Assembly: GCA_947095585.1 (NCBI GenBank)
Contig: OX352764.1
Coordinates: 71,753,536-71,817,535 of the forward strand
DNA: 64,000 bases
Source: Nephrocerus scutellatus
Taxonomy: Eukaryota > Arthropoda > Insecta > Diptera > Pipunculidae
Reading direction: 5' to 3'
The translations under genes and the position numbers were made by a program. Positions 21,146 through 33,136 of this stretch are shown here, one piece after another. Position 1 is the stretch's first letter; each line of letters begins with the position of its first letter. Below the pieces are notes generated by a model that saw only the letters and a list, made by a program, of their open reading frames with translations, was not told the DNA's origin and searched no databases.

Positions 21146-22510
21146 TTTTTTTTTAAAAAAAGGAAGTTTTTTTTAAAAAAAAATTTTTAAATAAATTTAA
21201 TTTTTAAATTTAAGAAATAAAAAATTTCCAAAAAAAAATAAGAAAAAAAAAATTCCCCCAAAAAAATGTTTACGAATTTTGAGAATTAAATGGTTACTAT
21301 TGGGCTTTTAAGATAACTCAGTGTTTAAACTGAATTGCAACTATCTATATGGCGAGCTGAGAAGCTCACTTTACTATCTTAACCCTGAACCACTTATCGT
21401 GATACCCATCATGGCTATCAACACACTACTGCCTACAAATATCTACTACAACATTTATGTAATGCTGTTAGCCGACTGCGAGGTGTCAACATAATTATTA
21501 ACTCTAGGCGCTTCATGATTATTGCCATTGGTACGAAGGTACTGACGACAGCAGAAATGCTGAATTGTAGCATAATATGCGGCAATGGTCTCACTGTTTT
21601 AATATTTGAGTACAGCATAGTAACGTGCAGCGTAATTACGAATACAAACGTGTACATTCATGTAATAATTATATTGTGGGACGGACCATGCTTGAAGCAG
21701 ATAAGGTCTTCGAAATTGCAGAGTTTCTAAAATAGGCGCAAATTGACCATATAAATATCCAAATAGGCAGAAAATTAAATTGTTTCACTTCCACCGATGC
21801 GTTGAACCGAGTAAGCTATAAACATGAAAACTGACAAATCCAGATACCCCATATTTAAATAAGAATTTTCTTGATTAGGTTATTGTAGTTGGGTTGAGAT
21901 TTCCTAGCCAAATTTAAGGTAAATATAAGCAATATATTTTATAATTATTAGATATATTAGGCTTTCTATTCCTTGATAACATTGATGTAGTGAGGCAAAA
22001 AAAAATAGAAAATGAGCATTCACTTGGTCTTGGGCATAGGTTGATTAGAACCTAAATTAAAACTATATTGAAGGACCATGCCGGAATTAAAGTTACTATT
22101 TAATTTTTTTGTGGCAGGACATCCCATTTCTCCGGTCAGAATTGATAGTAGAGCGATAGCAATCATCAACAACTACCTTGTTGTTGGCGATGGTGTCGAG
22201 AAACTTAATCTTATCAGATCGAAACTTGAATTTGTGCACCGAATAGGAGGCCTCCAAAGTAATTACGCGGACAAGGAATTGCACGGATTTTGTAATCTGT
22301 ACAATCGTTTTGAAGCTGTATTGTATTGTTTGTACTTTTCTTAGATAAAATGAAAGCAGACGAACTAACGCAAGACCATAAAAACAACTACGACAGTGAC
22401 TGAATTCACGAACATTTTCAGAAAACTGAACAACAAGTCCTATAAAGGCTTAGATAATATTCCCAATATCGTGTAAAACATTTTCCGTTCGATATTATAC
22501 GGAAATACTG
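21146..22510. other. Low-complexity tract then unassigned DNA
   Basis: 21140-21265 is runs of A and T. The rest contains open frames at 21433-21657 (-), 21515-21730 (+) and 22078-22344 (+, 88 codons, with LVVGDGVEKLNLIRSKLEF) that I cannot assign to any family. None is flanked by convincing splice sites. Confidence 0.35.
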
Positions 22511-22515
22511 CGTCA

Positions 22516-23858
22516 TTTTTAAATTCCCTATATTAACTACACTTGCCCGTGGCACGGACGTTGGTCGGTCTGCAATCGATCGTCGGTCGGTTGACGTGGA
22601 GTTTTGCGATAAATTTTTAACCCACTTCCCAAAGCCCGATTTTATTAAACTATTGCGCACATGTGTATTTCCGAAATCAACACTTTCTATTAAAATTTTG
22701 GGACCCTCGCGCCTCAGGGCCGAGGGGTAACCCATATAAAAAAGCAACCCAATTTTCTTTAAATTTTATACACATGTGTATCTGTGATGGGCAACCCTTT
22801 TTGTAAAAAATTTGGAGACACGGGCCCCGGGTCCGTGAGGCCCAATAAATTTTTTTTTTAAAAACTAACCCGATTTCTTTCAAATTTATATCCGATGGGC
22901 AACATTTTTTGTAAAATTTTTGGAGTGTGGGGCCATGGGCATGGGGGTGCCATGTAATTTTTAAATTCTCTATATTAACTTCGCTTGCCCGTGGCACGTC
23001 GGGTTGTCGGTCAATCGGTCGATCGGATTGTCGTGGAATCTTGCGATAAATTTTTAACCCACTTCCCAAAGCCCGATTTTATTGAAATTTTGCACATATG
23101 TGTATTTCCGGACACACTTTCTATTCTATTTTTTATAAATTTATTACAAATTAATCAAATTTTCTTTAAATTCTATACACATGTGTATCTCCTATGGACA
23201 ACACTTTTTGTACAAATTTCTGAGACCCCGTGGAGCCCCATAAAAATTTTATAAAAAAAATATACCGATTTTCTTCAAATTTATTACACATGTGTATCTC
23301 CGATGGACAACATTTTGATCGGGCTCAGGGCCCGAGGGGTGTCCATGTAATTTTTTAAAAATTAGCTCAATTTTCTTCAAATTTTAAAGACTCCTGAGGC
23401 TCGAGGGCTGCCCATGTAATTTTTTAAAAATTAGCTCGATTTATTTCAAATTCTCCGATAGACAACTCTTTTTGCGAAAATTTTGGAGGCCCCGAGCCCG
23501 TGGGGCCCCATAAAAATTTTCAAAAAAATTAACCCGATTTTCATTAAATTTTATACAAGCTTTTTTGTAAAGTTCTAGGAGTGAACGAACCCTGTGGCCC
23601 GAGGGGTGCCCATATAAATTTTTTAAAAATTAGCTCATTTTCTTCTAAACACATATCTATCTCCTATTAGAGAATTTACATGAAAAATTTTATTTTTATG
23701 GGTTGTTTTTTTATATTATCTATGTTAACTTCGCGTGCCGGTTGTCTGTCTGTCTGTCGGTAGTTGGCTCGCTGGCTGGTGGAATTTTGAGATCATTTTA
23801 AACACACTTCCTAAAGTCCAATTTTATTCAAACTTTGATAGGGTTGTTTTTTTTTTAA
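22516..23858 (+). mobile_element. Head-to-tail array of three ACATG-HINE copies
   Basis: Starts occur at 22516 (AAATTCCCTATATTAAC), 22965 (AAATTCTCTATATTAAC) and about 23711 (TATTATCTATGTTAAC), all in the same direction and each followed by the CTTGCCCGT/GTGCCGG leader. The middle copy has the full 3' end (CTATTAGAGAATTTACATG, TTTTTATGGGTTG) directly before the third start. The third ends at a GGGTTGTTTTTTTTTT run (about 23843-23858). Copies differ in the number of internal units. Confidence 0.75.
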
Positions 23859-24169
23859 ATTTTTTTCCACTTTACAGATTTCTCATAAGTGCTATACTTT
23901 TTCAGATATTTTCAAAAACTCGAAAAACGGTTGGCCGATTTCCGCCAAAATAAACTAAGCGCTTCCAATTTATGTAAAAGTCTTAAATATGAATTTTAAT
24001 TCCTATCGATTCAGCGCTCTGGGCTGTAAAATGGACACAGACAGATAGACAGAGATTTTTTTTGCTTTATCTGACTCAGGAGATACGAAAATGGGTAAAT
24101 CTGCTGAAATCCCGAGGAGTTCGAAAATTTTCATGATTACTATACTTCTTTTTGCTATGTAAAAGTCCT
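23859..24169 (+). repeat. Interspersed repeat R5 (GGACACAGACAGA)
   Basis: Contains ACAGATTTCTCATAA, GGCCGATTTCCGCCAAAATA, AATTTATGTAAAAGTC, TGGGCTGTAAAATGGACACA and TCTGACTCAGGAGATACG. Similar stretches in the same orientation are at 59330-59610 and 62150-62425. Short and non-coding. The class is unknown. Confidence 0.7.
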
Positions 24170-24415
24170 GAATCCCGATCACTTTGAAACTTTTACAAAA
24201 AGTGTTTTCATCGGAGATACACATGTGTACACCATTTAAAAAAAATCGGACTAATTTTTAAAAGTTTATATGAATGCCCTGGGACCACTTCCAAATTTTT
24301 ACAAAAAGCGTTGTCCTATCGGATATAGACTTGTGTATACAATTTGAAGAAAATCAGGTACTCTTTTTTATTTACAAAAAAAGTTGTCCATCGGAGATAC
24401 ACATGTGTCCCCCGA
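24170..24415 (-). mobile_element. ACATG-HINE fragment
   Basis: Three ACACATGTGT or ACTTGTGTAT units in the minus orientation with TTTTACAAAAAGTGTT segments. It abuts, and may interrupt, the LINE coding sequence beginning at 24416. Confidence 0.7.
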
Positions 24416-25735
24416 TCCGATAAACAGTATCAAGAGACGAAGTAATGGTTACATCGTTTATCAAACAGATAACTCTATACTGAATTTCATCAAGATAAAC
24501 CAAATGCGATCTCGGAGCCCCACCCCACACATATGAATTAAATTCTTAAATTGGTCTAACATAAGATTTATATACTATTAATACTTCAGAGGGAGTGAAG
24601 TAGAAGTTACAACGTCTTATGAAGCCCAAACATTGGCTAGCTATTTTTGAAATTTCATAAATATGTTCCTTCCAGGAAAGATCACTTGATACTTTTAAAC
24701 CTAACAACGGAAGTGAATCAGATCTCGCAATAGGGGTACCATTAATAACAGGTGGAACATAATGTTGAGTTGTCTCCTGAGAAAAAAGACAAGACTGGAA
24801 TTTATTTGGGTTAAATTCCACTCTATTAGAAATGCCCCAATCAAGAATGATTTGAATATTAGACAGAATAGTCAAATTCATTAATTCACGCGAACCATTC
24901 AAGCGAGAATTGCATTCTTTTTGACTGACAAACTCAATAGAAGCCGATAATGTTGTATCATCAGCAAATGAATGGATATCACAGGTTGTAGAAGACAGCA
25001 GGTCGTTGATATATATCAAGAAAGGCGTGGGCGACAATGATGACACTTGAGGCACGCCAGCATTGATCTCATGTGAATCTGAATATATACCATTTAATAC
25101 AACTTTTATTTTACGGTTCAATAAATATTTCTCAATCCATGTAATGAGAGAGGAGTGTAAGTTCAGCGCACGAATCTTATTAATAAGACAATCATGCCAT
25201 ACTCTACCAAAAGCTTTAGCAATATCTAAGGAAACAACGCTTGATTCACCTAGGTTTTCAATGCTTCGCTCCAAACAATGAGTCATGCACGTCATTAGTT
25301 CACCTGAAGAGCGATTTTTACGAAATCCATACTGCACATCGGATAAAAGAACATTCGAATCCAGATGGTTCATTAGTCTGAAATTAACGATAGATTCCAT
25401 TACCTTCGATAGAACCGACAACAAAGCAATAGGACGGTAGTTCCTAGGTGCCGATTTATCACCTTTTTTCGGAACGGGTTGAATATTTGCTATTTTCCAA
25501 ATTGATGGAAAAACACCTGACTTCATTGAGAGATGAAACAGTTTGCTAAGCGGTTTTACCAAAGTATGATGACAATTTTTCAATACTAATGGCGGAATAC
25601 CGTCGGGGCCAGTCGCTTTATTGGGTTCAAGTTCTTTCAGAATCTTTGAAACAACCCGTTTCCGAAAATAGATTTTAGACATACCTGGGCCTAGATTTGG
25701 GAGAATTGGGGGGCTTTGGTTAGTTAAAGAAGTAA
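24416..25735 (-). pseudogene. Jockey-like LINE reverse transcriptase
   Basis: An uninterrupted 378-codon stretch (25682-24546) encodes a non-LTR reverse transcriptase. Blocks are NKATGPDGIPPLVLKN, IQPVPKKGDKSAPRNYRPIA, QYGFRKNRSS, SLDIAKAF, GVPQVSSLSPTPFLIYIND, FADDTTLSAS and LPLLGLKVSSDLSW, in proper order. The catalytic D of SLDI and the FADD box remain, but AFDRVW reads AFGRVW and GVPQGS reads GVPQVS. Similarity extends upstream to ~25735 (NQSPPILPNLGPG) and, after a frameshift near 24546, downstream through EFNSYVWGGAPRSHLVYL to about 24416. Endonuclease and 3' end are missing. The clade (jockey or CR1) is not settled. Confidence 0.85.
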
Positions 25736-25890
25736 GTAACTTTTCAACCGATTTGTATGAAATTCCGTGTGTAGGACAAAGATGTGACTATAAGAATTGT
25801 TCGTAAGGATTTTCTGGGATGTGGTCATTAGGGTCTGGAATTTTGAGAAATAAGCCATTTCTCGACCGATTTATATGAAATTCGGTATGG
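25690..25890 (+). repeat. CCGATTTGTATGAAATTCC unit repeat (R6)
   Basis: Contains CAACCGATTTGTATGAAATT, AGGACAAAGATGTGACTATA and GGTCATTAGGGTCTGGAATTT in the same order as the tandem copies at 63420-63740. Here, as there, it leads straight into a GGGTCTTTT array. Confidence 0.75.
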
Positions 25891-26062
25891 CTTTTTGGGT
25901 GTCTTTTAGGGGTCTTTTGAGGGTTTTTTGAGGGTCTTTTGAGGGTCTTTGGGGTCTTTTGGGAATCTTTTGAGGGTATTTTAGAAGTCTTTTGAGGGTC
26001 TTTTGGAGTTGTTTGGAAAGTCTTTTGGGGGTCTTTTGATGGTCTTTTGGGGTCTTTAAATG
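25891..26062 (+). repeat. GGGTCTTTT minisatellite
   Basis: A degenerate array of roughly 9-15 bp units of the form GGGTCTTTTGA. Its minus-strand translation (K-x-P-Q-K-T-type repeats) is a by-product of the repeat, not a protein. A HINE copy begins directly at its end. Confidence 0.85.
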
Positions 26063-26812
26063 GTCATAAATACACATGTGTATTAAATTTGAAGAAAATC
26101 GGGTTAATTTTTCTAAAAAAAAGTTATGGGGCCCCACAAACCCAGGCCCGGGGTCTCCAAATTTTTTACAAAAAGTGTTGTCTATCGGAGATACACATGT
26201 GTATTAAATTTGAAGAAAATCGGGATAATTTTTTTAAAAAAAGTTATGGGGCCCCACGAACCCGGGCCCTGGGTCTCCAAAATTTTTATAAAAAGTGTTG
26301 TATATCAGAGATACACATGTGTATAAAATTTGAAGAAAATCGAGTAATATTTTGAAAAATATTTGTATGGGAGCCAACCCTCAAATTTTAACAGAAAGTA
26401 CACATGTGTGCAAAATTTCAATAAAATCGGGCCTTGATAAGTGGGTTAAAATTTTATCGCAAGATTCCATGACACACAAATCTACAAATCCACAAACCCA
26501 CAAACAAACGGGCAAGTGAAGTTAATATAGAGAATTTAAAAATTATGGGGCCCCACGACTCCGGGGCCCGGGTTCTCCAAAATATTTACAAGATACATCA
26601 GAGATACACATGTGTATAAAATTTAAAGAAAACCTTTTTTTTTTAAAGAAATCAGGAAAAACACATGTGTGCAAAATTTCAATAAAATCGGGCTTTGGGA
26701 AGTTTGTTTAAAATTGATCGCACTATTCCACCAGCCATCGACCTTTAACTCACAGACAGACAGACAGACGGACACATGCCGACGCTAAGTTACTATAGAG
26801 AATTTAAAAAGC
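26060..26812 (-). mobile_element. Two ACATG-HINE copies, head to tail
   Basis: Read in minus, starts lie at plus 26520-26540 and 26797-26812 (TATAGAGAATTTAAAAA). Units with TACACATGTGTAT, AAATTTGAAGAAAATCGGG and GGGGCCCCACGAACCCGGGC occur at about 110-bp spacing (26065, 26190, 26310). The inner copy keeps three well-preserved units. The outer one is shorter, with a CAGACAGACAGAC leader. Confidence 0.8.
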
Positions 26813-26907
26813 AAAACCCTAAATAAATTATTGAAAATTTCAAGTCATAATAAAATCGATTTGAAATGTTCCGAAACAATGTAGGTTAAAGTTATAAATA
26901 GCAAACG

Positions 26908-27219
26908 CTAGCTGAAATACCCAGCATTGCTCGGCTGTACCCATTTCACTTCCACACCACACTGACCATTACGGACCCACAACAAAACTATAGCACATAA
27001 CCTACGGGGCAAAAAGCCCCTGAAAACCATATCAAAGTCGGTCCCGTAGTTTTCCAAATTCGCTGAAATAATAGGCGTTGTCCGACTGCCCCCACCAACT
27101 ATCGGAAAACGTTTGCGGTAATAACATTAACTGCATCAAAACAAACACGTTGCGAAAGTTTCAGCTCAATGGAATGGATAGTTTTTGCGATGTCTAACGC
27201 ACAGAAACACAGAAATTGA
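26908..27219 (-). mobile_element. Non-autonomous Helitron candidate
   Basis: On the minus strand the element starts TCAATTTCTGTG after an A and ends GGGTATTTCAGCTAG, giving the Helitron 5'-TC and 3'-CTAG ends. A small stem (CCGAGC/GCTGGG with one mismatch) lies ~11 bases before CTAG. There are no target duplications, as expected. The downstream base is C rather than the usual T, which lowers confidence. Confidence 0.6.
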
Positions 27220-29600
27220 TTTTTATATATAGATATAGATAGATGCGACCCTTTTATTTTAGTGTAAGTATCAAAAGTAAAGCGAAACTAATCGACTGTC
27301 GATAGTTTTATAAAATCCACACTCATTAACAATAATACTCATATATACTTAGCAGTTCACAGCAAATCGATACTTTGATAAATAAAATTGTACTACCTTT
27401 TCTAAATCGTTCATTTATTGATGTAACATTAGAATTCTATATAATAAGATAAAAGCCAAATATTTTTATATTAACATAAATAACAAAGGATTTTTATCTA
27501 ATAACAAAGTCCATTAACCGAACTTACAAGTTAACAAATCCAAAGCACCAGTAAAATTTTGTGTATCCATCCCAACTCAGTCGTGTAAAAGTTCTATGTA
27601 CATGTACTTGTTTTAACCGGATTACCGCAAATTAAGTAGATAAGGGTAAAGCCTCATTAAAACAAACTTCTCCACAAACACTTCTTCGAAGGAGAAAAGT
27701 TTTGGATTTTTATAAAAAAATAAAAAATAACAGTGTATGTAAGGTGTCCCTATAATTGGATAAAAGCTATAAATGTAGTACTGTTGATTTTACACCTAAG
27801 CGCAAGACAATCTTAAAAAATGTCTTTATAAAAGTTTTCATTTTGGTGCTTGTAAGTCCTAAAATTGAGCTGCAATTTGCGTCCAATCCGTTCGGCCAAA
27901 GATGAGGAAGTTTATTATTATTTCAGGTGTCAATTAAAATTAAAACTCCCCAAAGGAGACGGAACTACCCGAACTTTTGAAATTAACTTGAAAATAGTTA
28001 TTACAAACTCTAGAAAGTAAGAATAGATTGTGTGGCATCTTCTTGCTGGTCGTCTTATTGTTATTTGAAAAGTTGTGTACAAGGATTGTTTTAAAGCAAA
28101 ACTCTTGCAATGTAAGCCACAAACCGAAAGTCATTAAATTTCACCTCTGGTAAGCTCGTTTTTAATTAAAACTAAAACAGCAAAGTTTTCGTTTAAATGA
28201 CTGAATCCACAAACAATCACACACACATGTAAATATGTGGATTGATTGTACAAAAGTTACTATTGTAGTTAGGAACACAGAAGTGAGAAAATGTTTACAT
28301 ATTCCGACATTGGGACTAAATTTCATTCTATTATATTAAACGATACGAACAATGCGAATTAATTATAAATATGTTACTGGATCGCAAAAAAGTATAGTGG
28401 GAGCAATTCAGGTCAGCTTTTGAGTTACTTTAAATTTTGTGAGTTATTTTTTATTCACTTGCTGTGACCTACAATAACTTTCATTGAGTAATCATAACAT
28501 ACTGTCTATTTATTGAAGTTTATATGCGACTTTGTTTTTCAATATAAATATAAGTAATCTTAAAAAACAACGATTCTTGAGATTCTTCTTCCTGTTTTGG
28601 ACTTAGCTCTCAACAAAATTATCCGCACTTTTCAAATTTCAAAATAAATTTTCCCACATTTATTAGAGAATGTTGACCCACCTATTATTTCCAGGCTCTC
28701 AACGTTTTTCCGTACCAACTAGTTCTAAAAGTTTCTGTATTTTATCAACTTAATTATTAACATATAATTGTTGACGGTTTATTTGAGATAAATAACCTTT
28801 TCTAAAAATGGTTTTATAAATGTGTACACACAAAATTTTGTTAAAAATATCGAACTGAATTTTACGCATTTACATCTAGTACTGAATTTCTAATGCACTA
28901 AAATGTCACAGAACATCAAAAAATTCACGATTTATTTTCAAACAAAGCTAAAATAGAATTTTACTGAGAACTAACTCAGATCTACTTACGAAAAAATATG
29001 TAGTAGACGAAGTTCAAAGCCTGCTGAACTAGTCAGTAAGTTGCGAGTTTGGGTTTTGCTATTTCAGTTCACAATGCACAACGTACGGGAAATAATGGAT
29101 AATAATTTCCTATTTGTGTTTTTATTTTAAAACTATTTTTCTCCGTTTGACTAATCTCGCAACGTTCCAACCCAACAAACAGTTTCTTTATCATTCAACA
29201 TTTACCTAGCTTAGTGCAGAAAATGTTCAATTGATTTGATTAAGAAATATGGTTATGTGTGTTATATGGCTAACGTGTTTCTAATATTATGGTATTTTTG
29301 CAGAGCTTATGTAATGTTCTCAAAGGTAAGTGCAATTTTGCGAATAATGAGTTTATTGTTTTAGCAGAGTATGCGTCGATCATCATTCAAGATGAGTTTG
29401 ATACATAATTTAAAGTGTTTAAAAAAACCTTTAAAATTCAATCAGCTGAACGCATGTTTATAGGTAGAATAGTCGTGAATAATACAAATTAAAAAACACA
29501 TTTTCCATTTATACCCGGTAAACGCAGGTATGTATTTATAAAACGCCTGCCCTTAAAAACTCGAGAACAATTCATCGTAGCTTCTTGAAATCATTCACAG
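27220..29600. other. Intergenic, no supported gene
   Basis: Two kilobases of AT-rich DNA, including an AGATAGAT run at 27229-27243. Open frames are short and without motifs. I see no repeat shared with the rest of the window. Confidence 0.4.
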
Positions 29601-29679
29601 GTTTACGGTGCTCCACAAAACCAAGAAAACACTTGTATGTTTTCATGGTTCCTTCAGAATAAGTGTTCGAGTGCTCACT

Positions 29680-29915
29680 TTAAGTGCAGGCAGCGATGTG
29701 CTCTCTTTCCGGGCAAGTTTATTGGCCTCGCGCCAACCCTACTTTGAAGGAACTAGCCTGATTACTCAGCTTTTCCGGAATTGGCATTGAAGGAATTACC
29801 GTCGGCCACCACGTGGAGGTTTGATCACACTTCCACTACTCAGATATAGTTGCGTCCAGGTGCAAATCTGATGGACCTTATTCTGCTGATGACTGATCGC
29901 CATCGGTTAAATAAA
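29680..29915 (-). mobile_element. RTE LINE 5'-leader fragment
   Basis: Shares TTATTGGCCTCGCGCCAAC, GGCCACCACGTGGAG, CAGATATAGTTGCG and TATTCTGCTGATG with 52890-53045, the 5' end of the large minus-strand RTE copy. The overlapping 60-codon frame on the plus strand is not a gene. Confidence 0.65.
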
Positions 29916-31270
29916 ATTATTTTATATGTAAATTCGCATGTATGTTTGTTTTTCTTTTATACAAATAAACACCGTTTATCGTATTTAAATTGTGTTTTAA
30001 TTGATTTATTTTAAGGATGCGCTTAACTAATGTGTGAAAGGAACCGTTAGCATATTTTCGCCGCCACTTTTTGAAAGGTTTAAATTGCGTTTCATTTATT
30101 ATTTTTTAAATTTGTTATTAAATTAAACAAATGGTCGCAGGAAGCTAGGCCTTGGACCGCAACGGTCTGTTGCGCCGATTATTATAACTAGGTATCATTG
30201 CAGATTCTTGGTTGCATCATTCTAATATTATTTTGAATGCTATAAAAAAAGTTCTACAGAATTTTTGGTTGCGTTTACAGCAGAGCTCAACCTTATATTT
30301 GGAAAAAAAACAAAGAGCTTCAAGTTGAGAAATTTAATAAATGAAGTTATGAAGAAAACCAAAAAAAGTCAAGCGGGTCAGAAATGATTGGAACTCCAAA
30401 AAATTTTGGTTATCGTGAAAATAATTAAAAATACAGCTTTGTCGTCAACTTTAACGCTCATTCACAACGATTTGTTAGAACATCGCAGAAATGTCTGCTT
30501 ATCACTGTTTTACGGTTTTTTCGATCAAGAGAAATAACCTCTCACCCTGTCCTTTAAAGCCTTGATACCATAGTCTACACACGCTGTGCCTCACCATCAT
30601 AAGTGTTATAACTTCTTCAGCGTGTGCTAACATAAAAAAAATATTTTCATTGAATAAGTCGTAAAATTTTATAGTTTTTTCACAAGCGAATCTCTCACCT
30701 GCCGAGCAACACTCCTAGCTATTTGCTGCATTAAGAGACCAGGGCATCATCCCTTTTCTTGGACATTTTAAAAATCCATTTTGATTATGTCGCGTAGCGA
30801 TGGACCAAGAAAGATGGCAAAGATTAGTACTAAACAATTAGTACTACTTACTAGTTCACATTTTTATAACTAAAGCAATTTTTTCTCAGCGTCTAACTGC
30901 GATTTGAATTTAAACATTACCAAAAATGAGCAGTACACATCCATAAGGACACAATTCAACAATTTATTGAAAAAAACTGGAAATCTGATTTACGGTAAAT
31001 AAATAATCTTTAAATTCGAACTCAACTGAGATGTTAAGTACCATTTTAAAATATGAGAAGAATTCCAATTCCTTCAATCTTCCAATTCTGTGTTATATAT
31101 GTAACCTGTCTTGTGCTAAAAGAATTCCGTGAATTCGAGATAAAGCCAAGTGATGAGACTTATGAATGGATAATATGGATGGGACGTGTTGTCGGTGTGT
31201 AAAGCATCTTAATATAGAAAAGACAATATTGAGGGAAATCTTTAGGATACATTTACTTACTATTTCATAT
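29916..31270. other. Intergenic with one SINE tail
   Basis: Apart from the SINE tail at 30126-30188, no feature is supported. 30690-30770 is somewhat GC-richer but matches nothing I can name. Confidence 0.4.
30126..30188 (+). mobile_element. SINE tail fragment
   Basis: AATGGTCGCAGGAAGCTAGG, CCTTGGACCGCAACGGTCTG and GCGCCGATTATTAT match the 3' part of the SINE at 42719-43004. The tRNA-like head is absent. Confidence 0.75.
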
Positions 31271-31274
31271 TATA

Positions 31275-32535
31275 CGAGGGGTGCCGTAAAATTTATAGAA
31301 AAAGTAATAAAAAATTAAAATTTTTGATCAAAAATTGCTTTATTGCTTTACAAAATATTCGGCTTTAAGATCTATACACTTTTGCATACGCTCAAACCAT
31401 TTATCGAAACACTTTTTCCAGTCCGAAGATGATAGCTCCAAAACATGGTTTTTGAACGCTTCAACAGCTTCTTGAGGCGATAAAAACCGTTGTCCTTGAT
31501 CTTATCTTATCTTTGATTGTTGGGAACAGGAAGAAGTCATTGGGTGCCAAGTCGAGCTGTAAGGTGGATGACTCATCAATTCGATCTTTTGAGTGCTCAA
31601 ATACTCGCTTGTTTGATGTGATCTGTGTGAGCTCGCATTATCGTGATGCAAAATGATTTGCCGTTTTGGGTTGTTTTCTCTCAATTTGTTGAAAACCTCG
31701 GGCAAACAAATGGTCGTATACCCAAGCTGAATTAACTGTCTTTTGATTTTCAAGAGCCATAGTAGCCACATAACCGGTTTTCGTGAAGAAACATGCTACC
31801 ATTTGCTTCCCAACGCTCCGTGCTCGCACAACTTTTATTGGTTTTTCATTGAATTGGAAGACCCAAACAGTCAATTCTTTCCGGCTCATACGTAAATATC
31901 CACGAGTCATCACCTGTCATGATCTTGTATACGTTTTTTGAAGAACCTTTAACGAATTTTTCAAGCATTTAGCGGCACCAATCGACACTATCCTTTTTTT
32001 TGCGTCTGTCAAAAAATGTGGAATCCAACGTGCACATAGCATATAAGATCGTATATACGCTGGTGTTTCTAATACCTAGGCATGCCTCGATTTCCCGATA
32101 AGTTACATGACGATCTTATTCAATCAGTTTTTTCACAGCATCGATGTTTTCTGGCACAACAGCTGTTTTCGGACGACATTCACGAGGCTCGTCTTCGAGT
32201 GAACGTCGTTCGCGTTTAAATTCATTGTACCAATTATGAACACTAGCCGAAGAAGGTGCTTCGTCGCCAAAAGTCGAACGAAGTGATTCGAAGGACTGTT
32301 ATTGAGTTAGCCCCTTTCGAAAATCGTAAAAAATCATCAAACGAAAATTTTCACGCGATAATTTCATTTTTTCACTGAATTCAATTTTTCAAGTAAATAA
32401 AAAACAATGTTGCGATGCGAACTGACAGATTACTTTTGAGAAACATAACCTCCAAAAATGTTTTTTTTTGACTGACCTAAAGATTTGCGTCGGTAAACAT
32501 TAGTATTACCATTTTTTAAAACATTTACGGCACCC
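31275..32535 (-). mobile_element. Mariner (DD34D) transposon
   Basis: A 1.26-kb element flanked by TA (31273-31274 and 32536-32537). The left end reads CGAGGGGTGCCGTAAA and the right end, inverted, GGGTGCCGTAAA, so the outermost CGAG is missing at the right. It contains one broken transposase gene on the minus strand. Size, target and ends are as in mariner family elements. Confidence 0.92.
31340..32367 (-). pseudogene. Mariner transposase, broken
   Basis: A start at 32367 (MKLSRENFR) and a stop at 31340 give a span of about 342 codons, close to the usual ~345. The helix-turn-helix region is visible (DRHVTYREIEACLGISN). The catalytic aspartates lie in TGDDSWIF, ILHHDNASSH and, in another frame, DLAPNDFF. 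There are 34 residues between the second and third, the DD34D spacing of mariner. At least three in-frame stops (after GLTQ, KLIE and WCR) and several frameshifts, one just before the third aspartate block, inactivate it. Confidence 0.92.
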
Positions 32536-32539
32536 TATG

Positions 32540-33010
32540 AAAATACACTTCTTTAATAATCAAGTTTATATGTCTTGTTAATCTGGTTGACAGCCTATGG
32601 CCAAACGACAGACTTCTAATCCTTTTTTATGTAAATTATCTTTTTACAAAAAAGGATAAATATATAAAAAATACTACTCGTATTTTGCAATTACTTTTTT
32701 ATTCCAAGGAAACATCATCTTCGTGAGTCTTGTTAATGAAACTGAACACTAATATACTCATATGTATGATCCAAAGTCTAAAGTATAAAAACTATATTTT
32801 TGAATTTCTAAGCGGTACCTAGATTTGCTGTGTACTTATAAATTAATGTAGGTTGCACAAAACTCTGACCTATATTGTTGCTTTATATATCATGCAATAA
32901 GAACTGTTAAAAATTAAATCTTCTGTATTATTTGCAGAAACAATTAACTGCGCTATTACATCTCGGCGATATGTTTATTTTCATCATTATCGCTATTTCC
33001 TCTAACTAAA
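32540..33010. other. Upstream intergenic region of the DM4/DM12 gene
   Basis: AT-rich DNA between the mariner and the host gene. No other gene or shared repeat seen. Regulatory elements of the gene would be expected here, but none is recognisable. Confidence 0.4.
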
Positions 33011-33013
33011 AAG

Positions 33014-33045
33014 TAAATATTTTCTCAAAAGCCGCACGATCAGTT
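33014..33045 (+). promoter_or_regulatory. Possible core promoter of the DM4/DM12 gene
   Basis: TCAGTT at 33040-33045 matches the insect initiator pattern. A TAAATATT stretch at 33014-33021 lies about 28 bases before its A, the distance expected of a TATA-like element. This would give a 5' leader of about 95 bases. Such matches arise by chance in AT-rich DNA. Confidence 0.3.
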
Positions 33046-33136
33046 CTCTGAATTTTTTGATATAATTCATTTGTCATTTAGTTCTCAACCAAGTAGTTCG
33101 TTCCCATAGATCTGTTTTATTGCATTATTCTAAGCA

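Noticed and set aside
22078..22344. Possible small gene of 88 codons
   Set aside because: Coding-like appearance but no family I recognise, and no flanking structure to support it.
25871..26137. Lys/Pro/Gln-rich repeat protein on the minus strand
   Set aside because: It arises from the GGGTCTTTT minisatellite plus the edge of a HINE copy.
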